NCBI GenBank assembly: GCA_029251375.1
Contig: JAQXDL010000049.1
Coordinates: 62,001 to 126,000, forward strand
Reading direction: 5' to 3'
Length of the DNA stretch: 64,000 nucleotides
Source: Pseudomonadales bacterium
GTDB lineage: Bacteria > Pseudomonadota > Gammaproteobacteria > Pseudomonadales > Azotimanducaceae
Part shown: positions 28,041 to 36,229 of the stretch, piece by piece
Position numbering within the stretch: position 1 is the first letter of the stretch
Layout: every line of letters starts with the position of its first letter
Program-made: the position numbers and the translations under genes
Notes under the pieces: model-generated
Databases searched by the model: none
Told to the model about the DNA's origin: nothing
The model's input: only the letters and a program-made list of their open reading frames with translations

Positions 28041-28514
28041 TTATTTTGAATCACGGTTATGGCTTTTGTTATCGCCCCGGTGGCCTCTACCTTTAGGTGG
28101 TTTGATTTCATCTTTTGAAATAACGCCATCCTTGTTTTCGTCCATGCGATTAAACGCTGCCATTCTGGCTTCTTGCTGAGTGACGGCACCATTGCCATCT
28201 GAATCCATGTTGGCAAAACGATCGGAAAGTGATTCAAGCCGCTGTGCGTGTTCTGCATCAGCCTTCGCTTGTCGTTCCTCGTAATGTTTATTCATGCTGG
28301 ATTGCATCTCATCGAGTGTAATCAAACCATCGTCATTTTCATCAGCACGTTTGAGCATTCGCTTGCCAGGCAGTTTGAACTCATCAACGCTTATCTGTCC
28401 GTCGTCGTTTTCGTCCAGATGGGAAAGCATGCGATCGGCGTGGTGATCGTTCGCTATTGCCAATGAGGTCGTCATAGAAATTAATATAAAAAATGCGAGA
28501 TTCTTTGTTTGCAT
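28041..28514 (-). CDS. Secreted four-EF-hand calcium-binding protein
   Basis: A 157-aa protein with a cleavable Sec signal (MQTKNLAFFILISMTTSLAIA) and four EF-hand loops: DENDDGQISVDE, DENDDGLITLDE, DSDGNGAVTQQE and DENKDGVISKDE. Each has the DxDxDG-type ligands, so Ca2+ binding is likely. The tail is Lys/Arg/His-rich. The frame extends to 28601, but GGAG is correctly spaced for the ATG at 28514 and only that start gives a signal peptide. It precedes the ECF sigma operon and may be its first gene or a target. Confidence 0.85.
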   Translation of the reverse strand: MQTKNLAFFILISMTTSLAIANDHHADRMLSHLDENDDGQISVDEFKLPGKRMLKRADENDDGLITLDEMQSSMNKHYEERQAKADAEHAQRLESLSDRFANMDSDGNGAVTQQEARMAAFNRMDENKDGVISKDEIKPPKGRGHRGDNKSHNRDSK

Positions 28515-28625
28515 AAATTGCTCCAAGCAAGAAGAGTACGTATTGGTGTATGTGCTAATACAGTATCTTTTACGCTTGGTGTAACGAAATCCGTCGGTCA
28601 ACGTGACGTTTATTTGTACTCGCTT

Positions 28626-29039
28626 CTAAAACGGTTTAACCACCACCATGATCAATATGGGTACCACAATTATTAATGCACCCTCATTGAAAATGCGGAA
28701 GAATAGCGAACTAGGTATCGTTAAATCGTTCTGAAGTTTGTGAAGATATTGCAAACATTGCCAATGGTAGGCTAGCAAGACACCAACCAGTCCAAGCTTC
28801 ACCCATAGCCAGGTGCCTTGGAACCCGTAAGCCAGCCATAGCCACATGCCTAAAGCGAGAGCAATCGATGCCATAAGGCTCGAAAACTTGAACAACTTGG
28901 TACCCATTATCACCAATCGACGCACATCTTCATCCGCATTTTTGCCTTCTACGTAGTGCACAAAAATGCGTGGCATGTAAAACAAACCAGCCATCCATGC
29001 CATAACAAACAGTATGTGAAAGGTTTTTATCCAGAGCAT
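28626..29039 (-). CDS. hemJ: HemJ-like protoporphyrinogen oxidase / CopD-family membrane protein
   Basis: Four hydrophobic helices in 137 aa. HemJ features: KTFHILFVMAWMAGLFYMPRIFVHY with the conserved His near the N-terminus, then LGMWLWL, WLWVKLGLVGVLLAYHWQCLQ and FNEGALIIVVPILIMVVVKPF. HemJ oxidises protoporphyrinogen IX to protoporphyrin IX in many proteobacteria. GGAG is 6 nt before ATG 29039; a GTG 12 nt upstream is less likely. The neighbouring SDR lies 33 bp upstream in the same orientation. A 24-nt gap plus opposite context gives no further hint. Confidence 0.82.
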   Translation of the reverse strand: MLWIKTFHILFVMAWMAGLFYMPRIFVHYVEGKNADEDVRRLVIMGTKLFKFSSLMASIALALGMWLWLAYGFQGTWLWVKLGLVGVLLAYHWQCLQYLHKLQNDLTIPSSLFFRIFNEGALIIVVPILIMVVVKPF

Positions 29040-29072
29040 TGTGTTCTCCACTTCGCTGGTGAGGGCGATCGG

Positions 29073-29861
29073 TTAGGTAATATCAAGCGCACCACCATCG
29101 ACTCGAAGATTTTGGCCATTAACGAAGCTTGCAGCGCTGCTACTTAAAAAGACGACGACGTTAGCGACTTCTTCGCGGGTGGCAATACGACCAAGCGGGC
29201 TGGGTGCAAACTGCTTGACGATCTCGGCCTCGGCTTCTTCAAATGTGTTGCCCCAGCCTTTGGCTTGAGCACGCTTCAAATAGGCTGATTCAACCTCCGG
29301 TGTTCTAATTAGGCCGGGCGAAACAAGATTAACGGTGACGCCTGTGCCTGAAAACTCTTTTGCCAAACCAACATTGAGGTTTGCCAGCGCCCCTTTTGCA
29401 GCATAGTAGTGTGGCATTTTGTTGTTAGGGCGGTCCGAGCCGACCGTGCCCAAGTTTACGATACGACCTTGTGTCGAGTTAATCAGATCTGATTTTAGAC
29501 CTTGAACGAGCCTGACAATCGACAGCGTGTTCTTCTGATAGGCATCAATCCAGTCAGTTGTACTCAAGGAATCCCAGGTTCCAGCCAGTGCAGTGCCGTA
29601 GTTATTGATGAGTAAATCAACCTTCAGATCCAATGCTTTGATTTGATTAATTAAAGCTGCCGCGCCGGCGTCTGTCGTGATATCGCCATGTACAGGTATC
29701 GCATTGTTAATTTGAGCGGCAGCTTCGTCTGAATCACCCGCTGCTAAGCTATGGATAAGTACATGTGCGCCCTCGGCTGCAAGACTTTGAGCGATGATAA
29801 GACCGGTGCCCCTGTTGCTACCGGTGATCAGTGCTATTTTGCCTGCGATTCCATAGTCCAT
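29073..29861 (-). CDS. Short-chain dehydrogenase/reductase
   Basis: Classical SDR of 262 aa: NAD(P) motif TGSNRGTG at residues 14-21, NNYG in place of NNAG, active-site YYAAKGA, and the C-terminal FVNGQNLRVDGG. The Arg after TGSN (TGSNR) leans towards NADPH preference. Substrate cannot be inferred. It is divergent from a TauE/SafE-family permease 71 bp away, and upstream of hemJ on the same strand; no functional link is evident. Confidence 0.88.
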   Translation of the reverse strand: MDYGIAGKIALITGSNRGTGLIIAQSLAAEGAHVLIHSLAAGDSDEAAAQINNAIPVHGDITTDAGAAALINQIKALDLKVDLLINNYGTALAGTWDSLSTTDWIDAYQKNTLSIVRLVQGLKSDLINSTQGRIVNLGTVGSDRPNNKMPHYYAAKGALANLNVGLAKEFSGTGVTVNLVSPGLIRTPEVESAYLKRAQAKGWGNTFEEAEAEIVKQFAPSPLGRIATREEVANVVVFLSSSAASFVNGQNLRVDGGALDIT

Positions 29862-29932
29862 CGTAATTTACCGTGCATGGTTGCTGAAAGACGACGATAA
29901 TATGCTACTTCTTATCGGACATCATCTACTCC

Positions 29933-30679
29933 TTGCCAGATCTCGACATCAATGCGATTTACTTTTTGCTCCTGGTTGGGGTTGGCGCCATGGTGCAAAC
30001 CGCGACCGGTTTTGCCATGGGCCTGATCATCATGGGTGGCGTCACTGCCTTAGGTCTTGCGGATATTAGTAAGACTGCCGCTGTGGTCGGTTTCATTAGC
30101 TTGGTCAATGCGCTAGTGGCACTTCGCACAACGCATCGGTTTATGGATAGAAGTGTCATTATTAATATTGCGCTGGGTATGGTGCCAATGATTGTTGTTG
30201 GTATTGTTTTACTCAATTTGTTGTCCGTTTCAGCTGCGGGACTCTTGCGTCTTATGTTGGGGGTTGTGATCGTTTCAGCGGGTTTCTTCTTGATGCTGAA
30301 ACCGACACCCTATGAAAAGCAATCGGGTCGTTTTATGACGGTGCTGACCGGTGCTGCAGGGGGGCTCATTGGCGGTATGTATGGGGCGGGTGGCGCGCCA
30401 ATGGCGTACTTTATGTATCGTCAGCCTATCGAACTAAATGTGATTCGTGCCAGTTTGCTGGCCATCTTTGCGATCTCGACGTCTTTTCGAACTGTTTCCA
30501 TCACGGTAGCTGGACAGGTTAATCAGGAGATTTTGTTACTTGCCGGGTTGTCTGTACCGATTGTGGTGATGGTCACATTGCTGACAACCAAGTTTTCTTA
30601 TCTGATTCCTGATATTTTTCTGCGACGTCTCGTGTTTGTCATTTTGATATGCCTTGGCCTATTTCTCATTGTTTCTTAG
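29933..30679 (+). CDS. TauE/SafE-family anion permease
   Basis: Polytopic inner-membrane protein (248 aa, about eight helices) of the sulfite/sulfonate exporter family. Two homologous halves are visible, with the family Gly-rich motifs VGVGAMVQTATGFAMGLIIMGG and GAAGGLIGGMYGAGGAPMAYFM. The start is TTG 29933 with weak ribosome-binding sequence; a later ATG (29990) would remove most of helix 1 and is disfavoured. Substrate is unknown. It faces the convergent GNAT gene. Confidence 0.85.
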   Translation: MPDLDINAIYFLLLVGVGAMVQTATGFAMGLIIMGGVTALGLADISKTAAVVGFISLVNALVALRTTHRFMDRSVIINIALGMVPMIVVGIVLLNLLSVSAAGLLRLMLGVVIVSAGFFLMLKPTPYEKQSGRFMTVLTGAAGGLIGGMYGAGGAPMAYFMYRQPIELNVIRASLLAIFAISTSFRTVSITVAGQVNQEILLLAGLSVPIVVMVTLLTTKFSYLIPDIFLRRLVFVILICLGLFLIVS

Positions 30680-30741
30680 CAGCGCGGAGAGTAGGCCTTG
30701 CAGAGATGGTTAGGAAAAGTTGGTGAGTCGTTGAAGAGCGT

Positions 30742-31260
30742 TTAAAAGCGAAGTTCAAGGTAAGCCGTGTCCCAATATTGATCAAATTTGTAGCCAACTT
30801 CGGTCATCTTCCCGACCTCTTCGAAGCCGAGTGATTGATGCAATTTTAGGCTGGCGTCGTTCGGCAGTGAGATAACGGCGTAAGCTCTATGGGCAGCCGT
30901 TGCTTGCAATGCTGTAATAAGATGTTGATACAAGCGTTTGCCAATGCCGCGCCCGGTTACCGAAGGTGCAAGATATATGGTCGTCTCGATAGAGGCATTG
31001 TAGGCGGCTTTATGACGAAACGTGCCACTGCCTGCATAGCCCAGTATCTGATTATGCGCGTCGACGGCAACATAGCAGCGGTGCAGCGATTGGTCGTCTT
31101 GCGAATTAGAGAATTGTTGAAACCACACCATGCGATCCTCAACTGACCAAGGCTCGAGGTCGAAGGTGACCGCCGTATGCTCAATATAATGATTATAGAT
31201 ATCCGTTAACTGAGGTATATCTGCTTGGGTTGCTGGTCGTATGTCTAGCTGTTCGGTCAT
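30742..31260 (-). CDS. GNAT acetyltransferase, phosphinothricin/methionine-sulfone type
   Basis: A 172-aa GCN5-related N-acetyltransferase. The N-terminal block (IRPATQADIPQLTDIYNHYIEHTAVTFDLEP) is typical of the PAT/YncA subgroup, followed by the acetyl-CoA loop VTGRGIGKRLYQHLI and the NDASLKLHQSLGFEEVG segment. Likely acetylates a small amino compound such as methionine sulfone or sulfoximine. It stands alone between convergent and divergent neighbours. Confidence 0.88.
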   Translation of the reverse strand: MTEQLDIRPATQADIPQLTDIYNHYIEHTAVTFDLEPWSVEDRMVWFQQFSNSQDDQSLHRCYVAVDAHNQILGYAGSGTFRHKAAYNASIETTIYLAPSVTGRGIGKRLYQHLITALQATAAHRAYAVISLPNDASLKLHQSLGFEEVGKMTEVGYKFDQYWDTAYLELRF

Positions 31261-31435
31261 GTTAGAATTTGTTACCTCGAAGTACCGTAAATTAAAAACT
31301 CAGCAGTCAGTAACATCTAATCGTGCCCTCGACTGCCATTCATAAGTCTGGATGCAGTGAGAAAATTGCTTAATCGGCTGCAATATTGAACCGAAAAGTA
31401 ATGCTGGCTAAGACCCGATGTAACTCAGGTAGCAA

Positions 31436-32602
31436 ATGACAAAATTTGATGACATTAGACCTTATCATGATGATGAGGTAAAAAAAGTACTACAAGAACT
31501 TCTTGTTGATACTGATTTTCTGAATTTTTTAGGGCGTTACCATTCACCCCGTTTGAGTCGTTACATACCAGGCGTAGTGCGGTTTTTTGTTAGAAGGTTT
31601 CTGAAAGGGCAGTTAGGTAATGTCTCGAGTGTGCGCGAATTTCAGCAAATGATTTCGAGCTACGCAAAGCGAATAGTCGAGACCACCATGACGCAGTTCG
31701 TGTTCAAAGGCATAGACTCTTTGCAAGCAAATGAAGGTTATCTCTTCGTAGGTAACCATAGGGATATCGCCGGTGATTCGATGTTAGTTGATTATGCCTT
31801 GTGGCTGTCTGATCACGATACGGTCCGCATTGCTGTGGGCGACAACTTGATACAGAGGAAGTTTGCGACAGATATCATGCGGCTTAACAAAAGTTTCTTT
31901 ATAAGACGATCTGAGGAAGGTGCGAAGAAAGTCTATGCCGCACTGCTGCAATCCTCGGAGTATATTCATCATTCTATCGAGGAAAAGCAATCAATATGGA
32001 TTGCACAAAGCGAAGGTAGAGCGAAAGATGGTCTTGATAATACCGACCCCGCTATTGTAAAAATGTTCGCCTTGGCAAAACGTAAGGAGCCCCTGGCAAA
32101 TACGGTGGCCTCTCTTAATATTATCCCTGTTTCAATCTCTTACGAATTTGACCCTTGTGATTACCTTAAGGCAAAGGAGCGTTATGCGATTGACGCTGAA
32201 GGATCCTATGACAAGCCTTCAGGTGAAGACCTGTTAAGTTTAGTGAAGGGTTTAGGTGAGTTTAAGGGGCGTGTACATTTGAATTTTGGTGAAAAAATCC
32301 ACGGTGACTTTGAAACAGCGGAAGAGGTGGCCAATGCGCTTGATCGCCAGATTCTTGAAAATTACCAGCTCTATCAAGTTAACTACTGGGCCTTAAAACT
32401 ACTAGCCCAGCAAGATTCTAGTGGACCATTTTATGATACTTGGCAGGCGTTGGGAGCGAGCGTCTCATTTTCTGATACCAGTGAATACGAAAAGAGAATG
32501 GACACGTGTGAACAGATATGGCGAAGAAAGTGGCTAGAGATGTATGCCAACCCAGTCGTGAATAAACACATGAGTCGATGCAGTCATTTAACACCGATCT
32601 AA
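31436..32602 (+). CDS. Glycerolipid acyltransferase-family protein
   Basis: A 388-aa protein of the PlsC/GPAT-like acyltransferase superfamily. The catalytic block is FVGNHRDIAGDSMLVDYAL at about residue 105, an HRDxxxD arrangement rather than the usual HxxxxD, as in some larger bacterial relatives. The substrate-binding block is IWIAQSEGRAKDG at about 185. No membrane helix is obvious. Possibly a peripheral lysophospholipid or glycerol-phosphate acyltransferase; substrate uncertain. Ends 10 nt from the convergent srkA stop. Confidence 0.75.
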   Translation: MTKFDDIRPYHDDEVKKVLQELLVDTDFLNFLGRYHSPRLSRYIPGVVRFFVRRFLKGQLGNVSSVREFQQMISSYAKRIVETTMTQFVFKGIDSLQANEGYLFVGNHRDIAGDSMLVDYALWLSDHDTVRIAVGDNLIQRKFATDIMRLNKSFFIRRSEEGAKKVYAALLQSSEYIHHSIEEKQSIWIAQSEGRAKDGLDNTDPAIVKMFALAKRKEPLANTVASLNIIPVSISYEFDPCDYLKAKERYAIDAEGSYDKPSGEDLLSLVKGLGEFKGRVHLNFGEKIHGDFETAEEVANALDRQILENYQLYQVNYWALKLLAQQDSSGPFYDTWQALGASVSFSDTSEYEKRMDTCEQIWRRKWLEMYANPVVNKHMSRCSHLTPI

Positions 32603-32612
32603 TCCGTTTTTT

Positions 32613-33611
32613 TTAATCGAGTATTTGTAGTGACGGTTCCGAGAGTTTGGACCATTGTTCTCTCAACTCGAGAATATGTTCTGACCAAAATCGGGGTGTA
32701 TTGAAAAACGGAAATGCGCGCGGAAATGCGGGATCTTCCCAACGTCTAGCAATCCAATTCGCGTGATGCATCATTCTCAACGTGCGCAAGGGTTCAATAA
32801 GCCGAATCTGTCTATGATCGAACATGCAAAAGTCTTTATACCCTTTGAGGATTGCTGTCAGTTGTAGTGCCTGCTCGTCTGCTTCACCGGATAGCATCAT
32901 CCATAAGTCTTGTATTGGGTGCCCTGTTCTTGCGTCGTCAAAATCGACAAAATGCGGTATCTCATTTCGCCATAGAACATTTCCCATATGGCAATCGCCG
33001 TGTAAGCGAATCTGGTTTATGTCCGCTGCGTTATCAAATATTGTCTCTAACTCGACCAACATTTGCTCGGTCACAGAGGCGTAGGCAGGAATAAGGTCGT
33101 CTGGAATAAAATTGTTATCTAACAAGAACGCTCGAGAATCAATGCCGTAAGTCTGCACGGATATTTGTGGTCGATACTTAAAACGCTTCTGTGATCCAAA
33201 CGCATGAATACGGCCGATATGTCGTCCTAACACCTGCAAGCTATCAAGGTCGTCTAGGCTCGGTGCTCGACCACCTCGTCGTGGATATAGACAGAATTCA
33301 AATTCGCCGAATGTCGCCAGGGTGGTATCGCCGGTTAATAATATGGGCGGTACGACTGACACGTCATTCTCCGCAAGTTCAATGGTGAATGCATGTTCCT
33401 CAAGTATTTGTTCGCGGCTCCAGCGATTCGGTCTGTAGAACTTGCCAATCACTGGCTCTTCATCTTCGATGCCTATCTGGTAGACGCGGTTTTCATAACT
33501 GTTCAATTCAAGTATGCGCGCATCACAGAGATAGCCAACGCTTTCAACCGCGTCCATGACATGGTCCGGTGTCAGTTTACTGAACGGGTGTTCGCTATTT
33601 AGCGTCGACAT
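32613..33611 (-). CDS. srkA: Stress response kinase A (YihE/RdoA family)
   Basis: Ser/Thr kinase with a choline-kinase-like fold that protects against cell death after envelope stress. Motifs: NSYENRVYQIG (P-loop equivalent), VIGKFYRPNRWS with the ATP-binding Lys, the catalytic loop RLHGDCHMGNVLW, and the metal-binding DFDDARTGHPIQDLW. ATG 33611 gives 332 aa; a GTG at 33632 would overlap modC further. In either case the start lies inside the last codons of modC. In E. coli srkA pairs with dsbA; here it ends a molybdate operon, with no dsbA. Confidence 0.92.
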   Translation of the reverse strand: MSTLNSEHPFSKLTPDHVMDAVESVGYLCDARILELNSYENRVYQIGIEDEEPVIGKFYRPNRWSREQILEEHAFTIELAENDVSVVPPILLTGDTTLATFGEFEFCLYPRRGGRAPSLDDLDSLQVLGRHIGRIHAFGSQKRFKYRPQISVQTYGIDSRAFLLDNNFIPDDLIPAYASVTEQMLVELETIFDNAADINQIRLHGDCHMGNVLWRNEIPHFVDFDDARTGHPIQDLWMMLSGEADEQALQLTAILKGYKDFCMFDHRQIRLIEPLRTLRMMHHANWIARRWEDPAFPRAFPFFNTPRFWSEHILELREQWSKLSEPSLQILD

Positions 33612-34686
33612 GATCGGAGAGTAGCCCCACACTTTTAATCTGTGCGTACACAGGTTGTCCTATTTCCAGGGCCAGATGCTTTAAGGACCGATGGGTGATT
33701 CGAGATAACAGGAATTGATCGCCGATCTTAACCTTTACAAGTGCACTATTCGCCTCTTCATCGAGGGCAATCTCATTTACTTCACCGGCAAGGATATTCA
33801 AGATGCTAGTGTCGCGTGAATGTGACAGCGTTAAGCTAACTTCACTGGCCGGAATACGCAGCCGGAGATTGCTTTGTGAGGAGCGATCGCCCCTCACTAA
33901 TAATTGTTGATCAGCTAACGCAAGCGCCGTCAGGTTGTCTTGCTGGTCGAATTCGAGAGGCTGACACAGTAGCACGGAGGCCGCTGCATTGCCTTCGTGT
34001 TTATTCATCTCCAACGAGGAAGCAAGTTCAAATGTTGAACCACAGTGGCGAATGTGGCCGGCGTCAATCAGGTAAATCGTATCGGTGAGGTATGCCACTT
34101 CCTCAATTGCGTGGGTGACATAGAGAAATGGGGAGTCGAGTCTTTCGTGAAGTTGGTTGATAAACGGCAAGATGCGATTGCGTGCATTTTTATCAAGGGA
34201 GCCAAGCGGTTCATCCATCAACATCACAGACGGACTGCTTAACAGGGCTCTTGCGATTGAGACTCGCTGTTGCTCGCCGCCCGAAAGATGTGCAACTGGC
34301 TTGTTGAGTAGCGCTTGTATATCGAGCCAGCGCGACACTTGCTCAATGTCGATGTCCGCATTTTTATGACGGCGCTGTTTTGCGTATTGCAGGTTTCCCA
34401 TTACGTTCAGATGAGGCAGCAAGGCTGGCCTCTGGGTCACATAGCCTACTGCTCTTTTATGGGTGTCGAGGAAGGTTGATTCATCAACCCAGATTTCATC
34501 TTCCGCGTTAATTCGAACGTCACCCTTTGGTTTTTCTAAACCTGCGATTAAGTTTAGAACGGTAGATTTTCCTGAACCAGAAGGGCCATACAACGCGGTA
34601 ATCTCGCCTGACTTTATTTGCATTTCTAATTTAAGTTTAAAGCCTGAGTCTCGTTGAATATCGATGCCGACATGGAGTTTTTTCAT
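33595..34686 (-). CDS. modC: Molybdate ABC transporter ATP-binding protein
   Basis: ATPase of the ModABC importer. Walker A GPSGSGKST, signature LSGGEQQRVSIARALL, Walker B VMLMDEPLGSLD, switch His in YVTHAIEE. The C-terminal extension (from about residue 290: NILAGEVNEIALDEEANSALVKVKIG) is a Mop/TOBE-like domain that binds oxyanion. 363 aa, normal. It overlaps modB by 4 nt and srkA by 17 nt. Confidence 0.95.
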   Translation of the reverse strand: MKKLHVGIDIQRDSGFKLKLEMQIKSGEITALYGPSGSGKSTVLNLIAGLEKPKGDVRINAEDEIWVDESTFLDTHKRAVGYVTQRPALLPHLNVMGNLQYAKQRRHKNADIDIEQVSRWLDIQALLNKPVAHLSGGEQQRVSIARALLSSPSVMLMDEPLGSLDKNARNRILPFINQLHERLDSPFLYVTHAIEEVAYLTDTIYLIDAGHIRHCGSTFELASSLEMNKHEGNAAASVLLCQPLEFDQQDNLTALALADQQLLVRGDRSSQSNLRLRIPASEVSLTLSHSRDTSILNILAGEVNEIALDEEANSALVKVKIGDQFLLSRITHRSLKHLALEIGQPVYAQIKSVGLLSDHVDAK

Positions 34687-35354
34687 GCGGGCTCCGGCTT
34701 TGCATTAAGGCGATAGACCACAAAAAGCAGCAGAAACGAGAAAACCAGCAAGCCAGCTGCAAGAATATGCGCGTTTGCGTAATCGAGCGCTTCAACATGA
34801 TCGAATAGAGCGATGGATAGCACGCGGGTTTCATCAGGTATGTTGCCACCAATCATCAGAACAATACCGAATTCGCCAATCGTGTGTGCAAATGCCAGTG
34901 TAATCGCCACGATAAAACCGCGCCGAGCTACCGGAACAACCACTGAGAAAAACCGATCCAGTGGGCTTGCACCGAGGGTGGAAGCGCTATTAAGAAGATC
35001 CTGTGGAATATTTTGAAAAGCAACCTGCAGAGGTTGAACGTAAAAAGGTAAAGAATAGATAACAGAACCGATGACGAGGGCACTAAAGGTGAATGCGAGT
35101 GGTTCACCCGTAAGTGAAAACCAGAGTTGTCCGACGATGTTATTGGGTGAAAAGGCGATCAGTAAATAAAAGCCCAACACCGTTGGCGGTAACACGATGG
35201 GCAGTGCAACCAAGGGTTCGATAAGTGCTTTTATTGGTCTCGTTGTTCTTGCAAGCCACCATGCCAAGGGTGTGAAAATGATGATGAGTAATAATGTCGT
35301 CACGCTTGCGAGCTTCAGTGTTAGCACTAATGCCGCGATGTCTGTGCCGTTCAT
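34683..35354 (-). CDS. modB: Molybdate ABC transporter permease
   Basis: Inner-membrane permease (223 aa, five to six helices). The EAA loop contacting ModC reads NSASTLGASPLDRFFSVVVPVARRGF. PIVLPPTVLGFYLLIAF and AHTIGEFGIVLMIGGNIPDETRVLSIALFD are strongly ModB-like. Both ends overlap neighbours by 4 nt (ATGA), so modABC is a coupled operon. Confidence 0.95.
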   Translation of the reverse strand: MNGTDIAALVLTLKLASVTTLLLIIIFTPLAWWLARTTRPIKALIEPLVALPIVLPPTVLGFYLLIAFSPNNIVGQLWFSLTGEPLAFTFSALVIGSVIYSLPFYVQPLQVAFQNIPQDLLNSASTLGASPLDRFFSVVVPVARRGFIVAITLAFAHTIGEFGIVLMIGGNIPDETRVLSIALFDHVEALDYANAHILAAGLLVFSFLLLFVVYRLNAKPEPA

Positions 35355-36229
35355 GATGAGCTTGCCGGAGATCGATAGCCCGCTGCCGAGACCATGCTTT
35401 GTCCCTCAACTGATAGCAGGTACTCGACGAACAACTGCACATAAGGGTTGTGTTTATTAACGATCACGCCACGTTGTTCTATCAATGAGTGGTTTTGCTG
35501 TGGTACTAACCAATAGCGATGAATGTTGTTGGTGAGCATCTGTGATAGCGCGACTAAACCAGCGCCGACATTACTTGAATCAACAAAATGGTAGGCCTGG
35601 TTAACATTCTGTCCGCGAATCAATTTGATTTGATCACTGTAGTTCGGTTTCATTGCAGTCAAAGACTCGATTGCTGCTTGACCGTAAGGTGCGAGCAGTG
35701 GGTTGGCAATGGCAAGTCGACCGTTAAAAGCTATCAGATCTTGCTTGGTTGGTTTTGGGTTGGCCGGTTGCCAAAATACCAGCTCACCGATCGCATAGGG
35801 AAACGATTGGGTCTTATTTTCGACTGCGAATCGCTCGGGGCGTGCTGCGTCTGCTGATAGAAAAAGATCGAACGGGGCCCCATGTTGAAGTTGATTATAA
35901 ATGACGCCTGATGAAGCGCTGATAACATTAATTTCTAGGTCCGCGTCAGATAGATTTAGCTCTGACCTGAACGCCACTACGATTTGATCGAGAGTTTCCT
36001 TAAAGTTCGAGGCGGTCGCAATCGTTAATCGAGTTGTGTCAGCGGCCTTCGCCGAATTTAAAAATAGTAGCGCAATCAAGAGGCAGCAAGCGTAGAGCCC
36101 GCAGCGCCCAGCAACCTTCTTTGCAGTAAAGATTGTTGAAGCAAAGATTTTAGAAGCACGGATTGCAGCAGCATAGAACGCTGTGTTCGCTATGGTGAGC
36201 ACATGCGACATTGCTGGATCGGGGCGCAT
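35351..36229 (-). CDS. modA: Molybdate ABC transporter substrate-binding protein
   Basis: Periplasmic molybdate/tungstate-binding protein: IATASNFKETLDQIV, SASSGVIYNQLQHGAPFDLFLSADAARPE and VDSSNVGAGLVALSQ. It is unusual in having about 40 residues before the hydrophobic core of the signal peptide (LYACCLLIALLFLNSAKA). That region includes a 15-nt in-frame repeat giving AIRASKIFASTIFTAKK. No internal ATG/GTG/TTG would give a shorter conventional signal. ATG 36229 overlaps the nudC stop (TAATG), with another ATG at codon 7. Function is secure; secretion efficiency of this long leader is not. Confidence 0.9.
   Translation of the reverse strand: MRPDPAMSHVLTIANTAFYAAAIRASKIFASTIFTAKKVAGRCGLYACCLLIALLFLNSAKAADTTRLTIATASNFKETLDQIVVAFRSELNLSDADLEINVISASSGVIYNQLQHGAPFDLFLSADAARPERFAVENKTQSFPYAIGELVFWQPANPKPTKQDLIAFNGRLAIANPLLAPYGQAAIESLTAMKPNYSDQIKLIRGQNVNQAYHFVDSSNVGAGLVALSQMLTNNIHRYWLVPQQNHSLIEQRGVIVNKHNPYVQLFVEYLLSVEGQSMVSAAGYRSPASSS
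36123..36182 (-). repeat. 15-nt in-frame imperfect repeat in the modA leader
   Basis: Four 15-nt units (36123, 36138, 36153, 36168 on the + strand; core AAGATT/GGATT after GCA or GAAGCA) are recognisable with increasing divergence. They encode the Ala/Ser/Ile-rich extension ahead of the ModA signal peptide. Confidence 0.75.
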
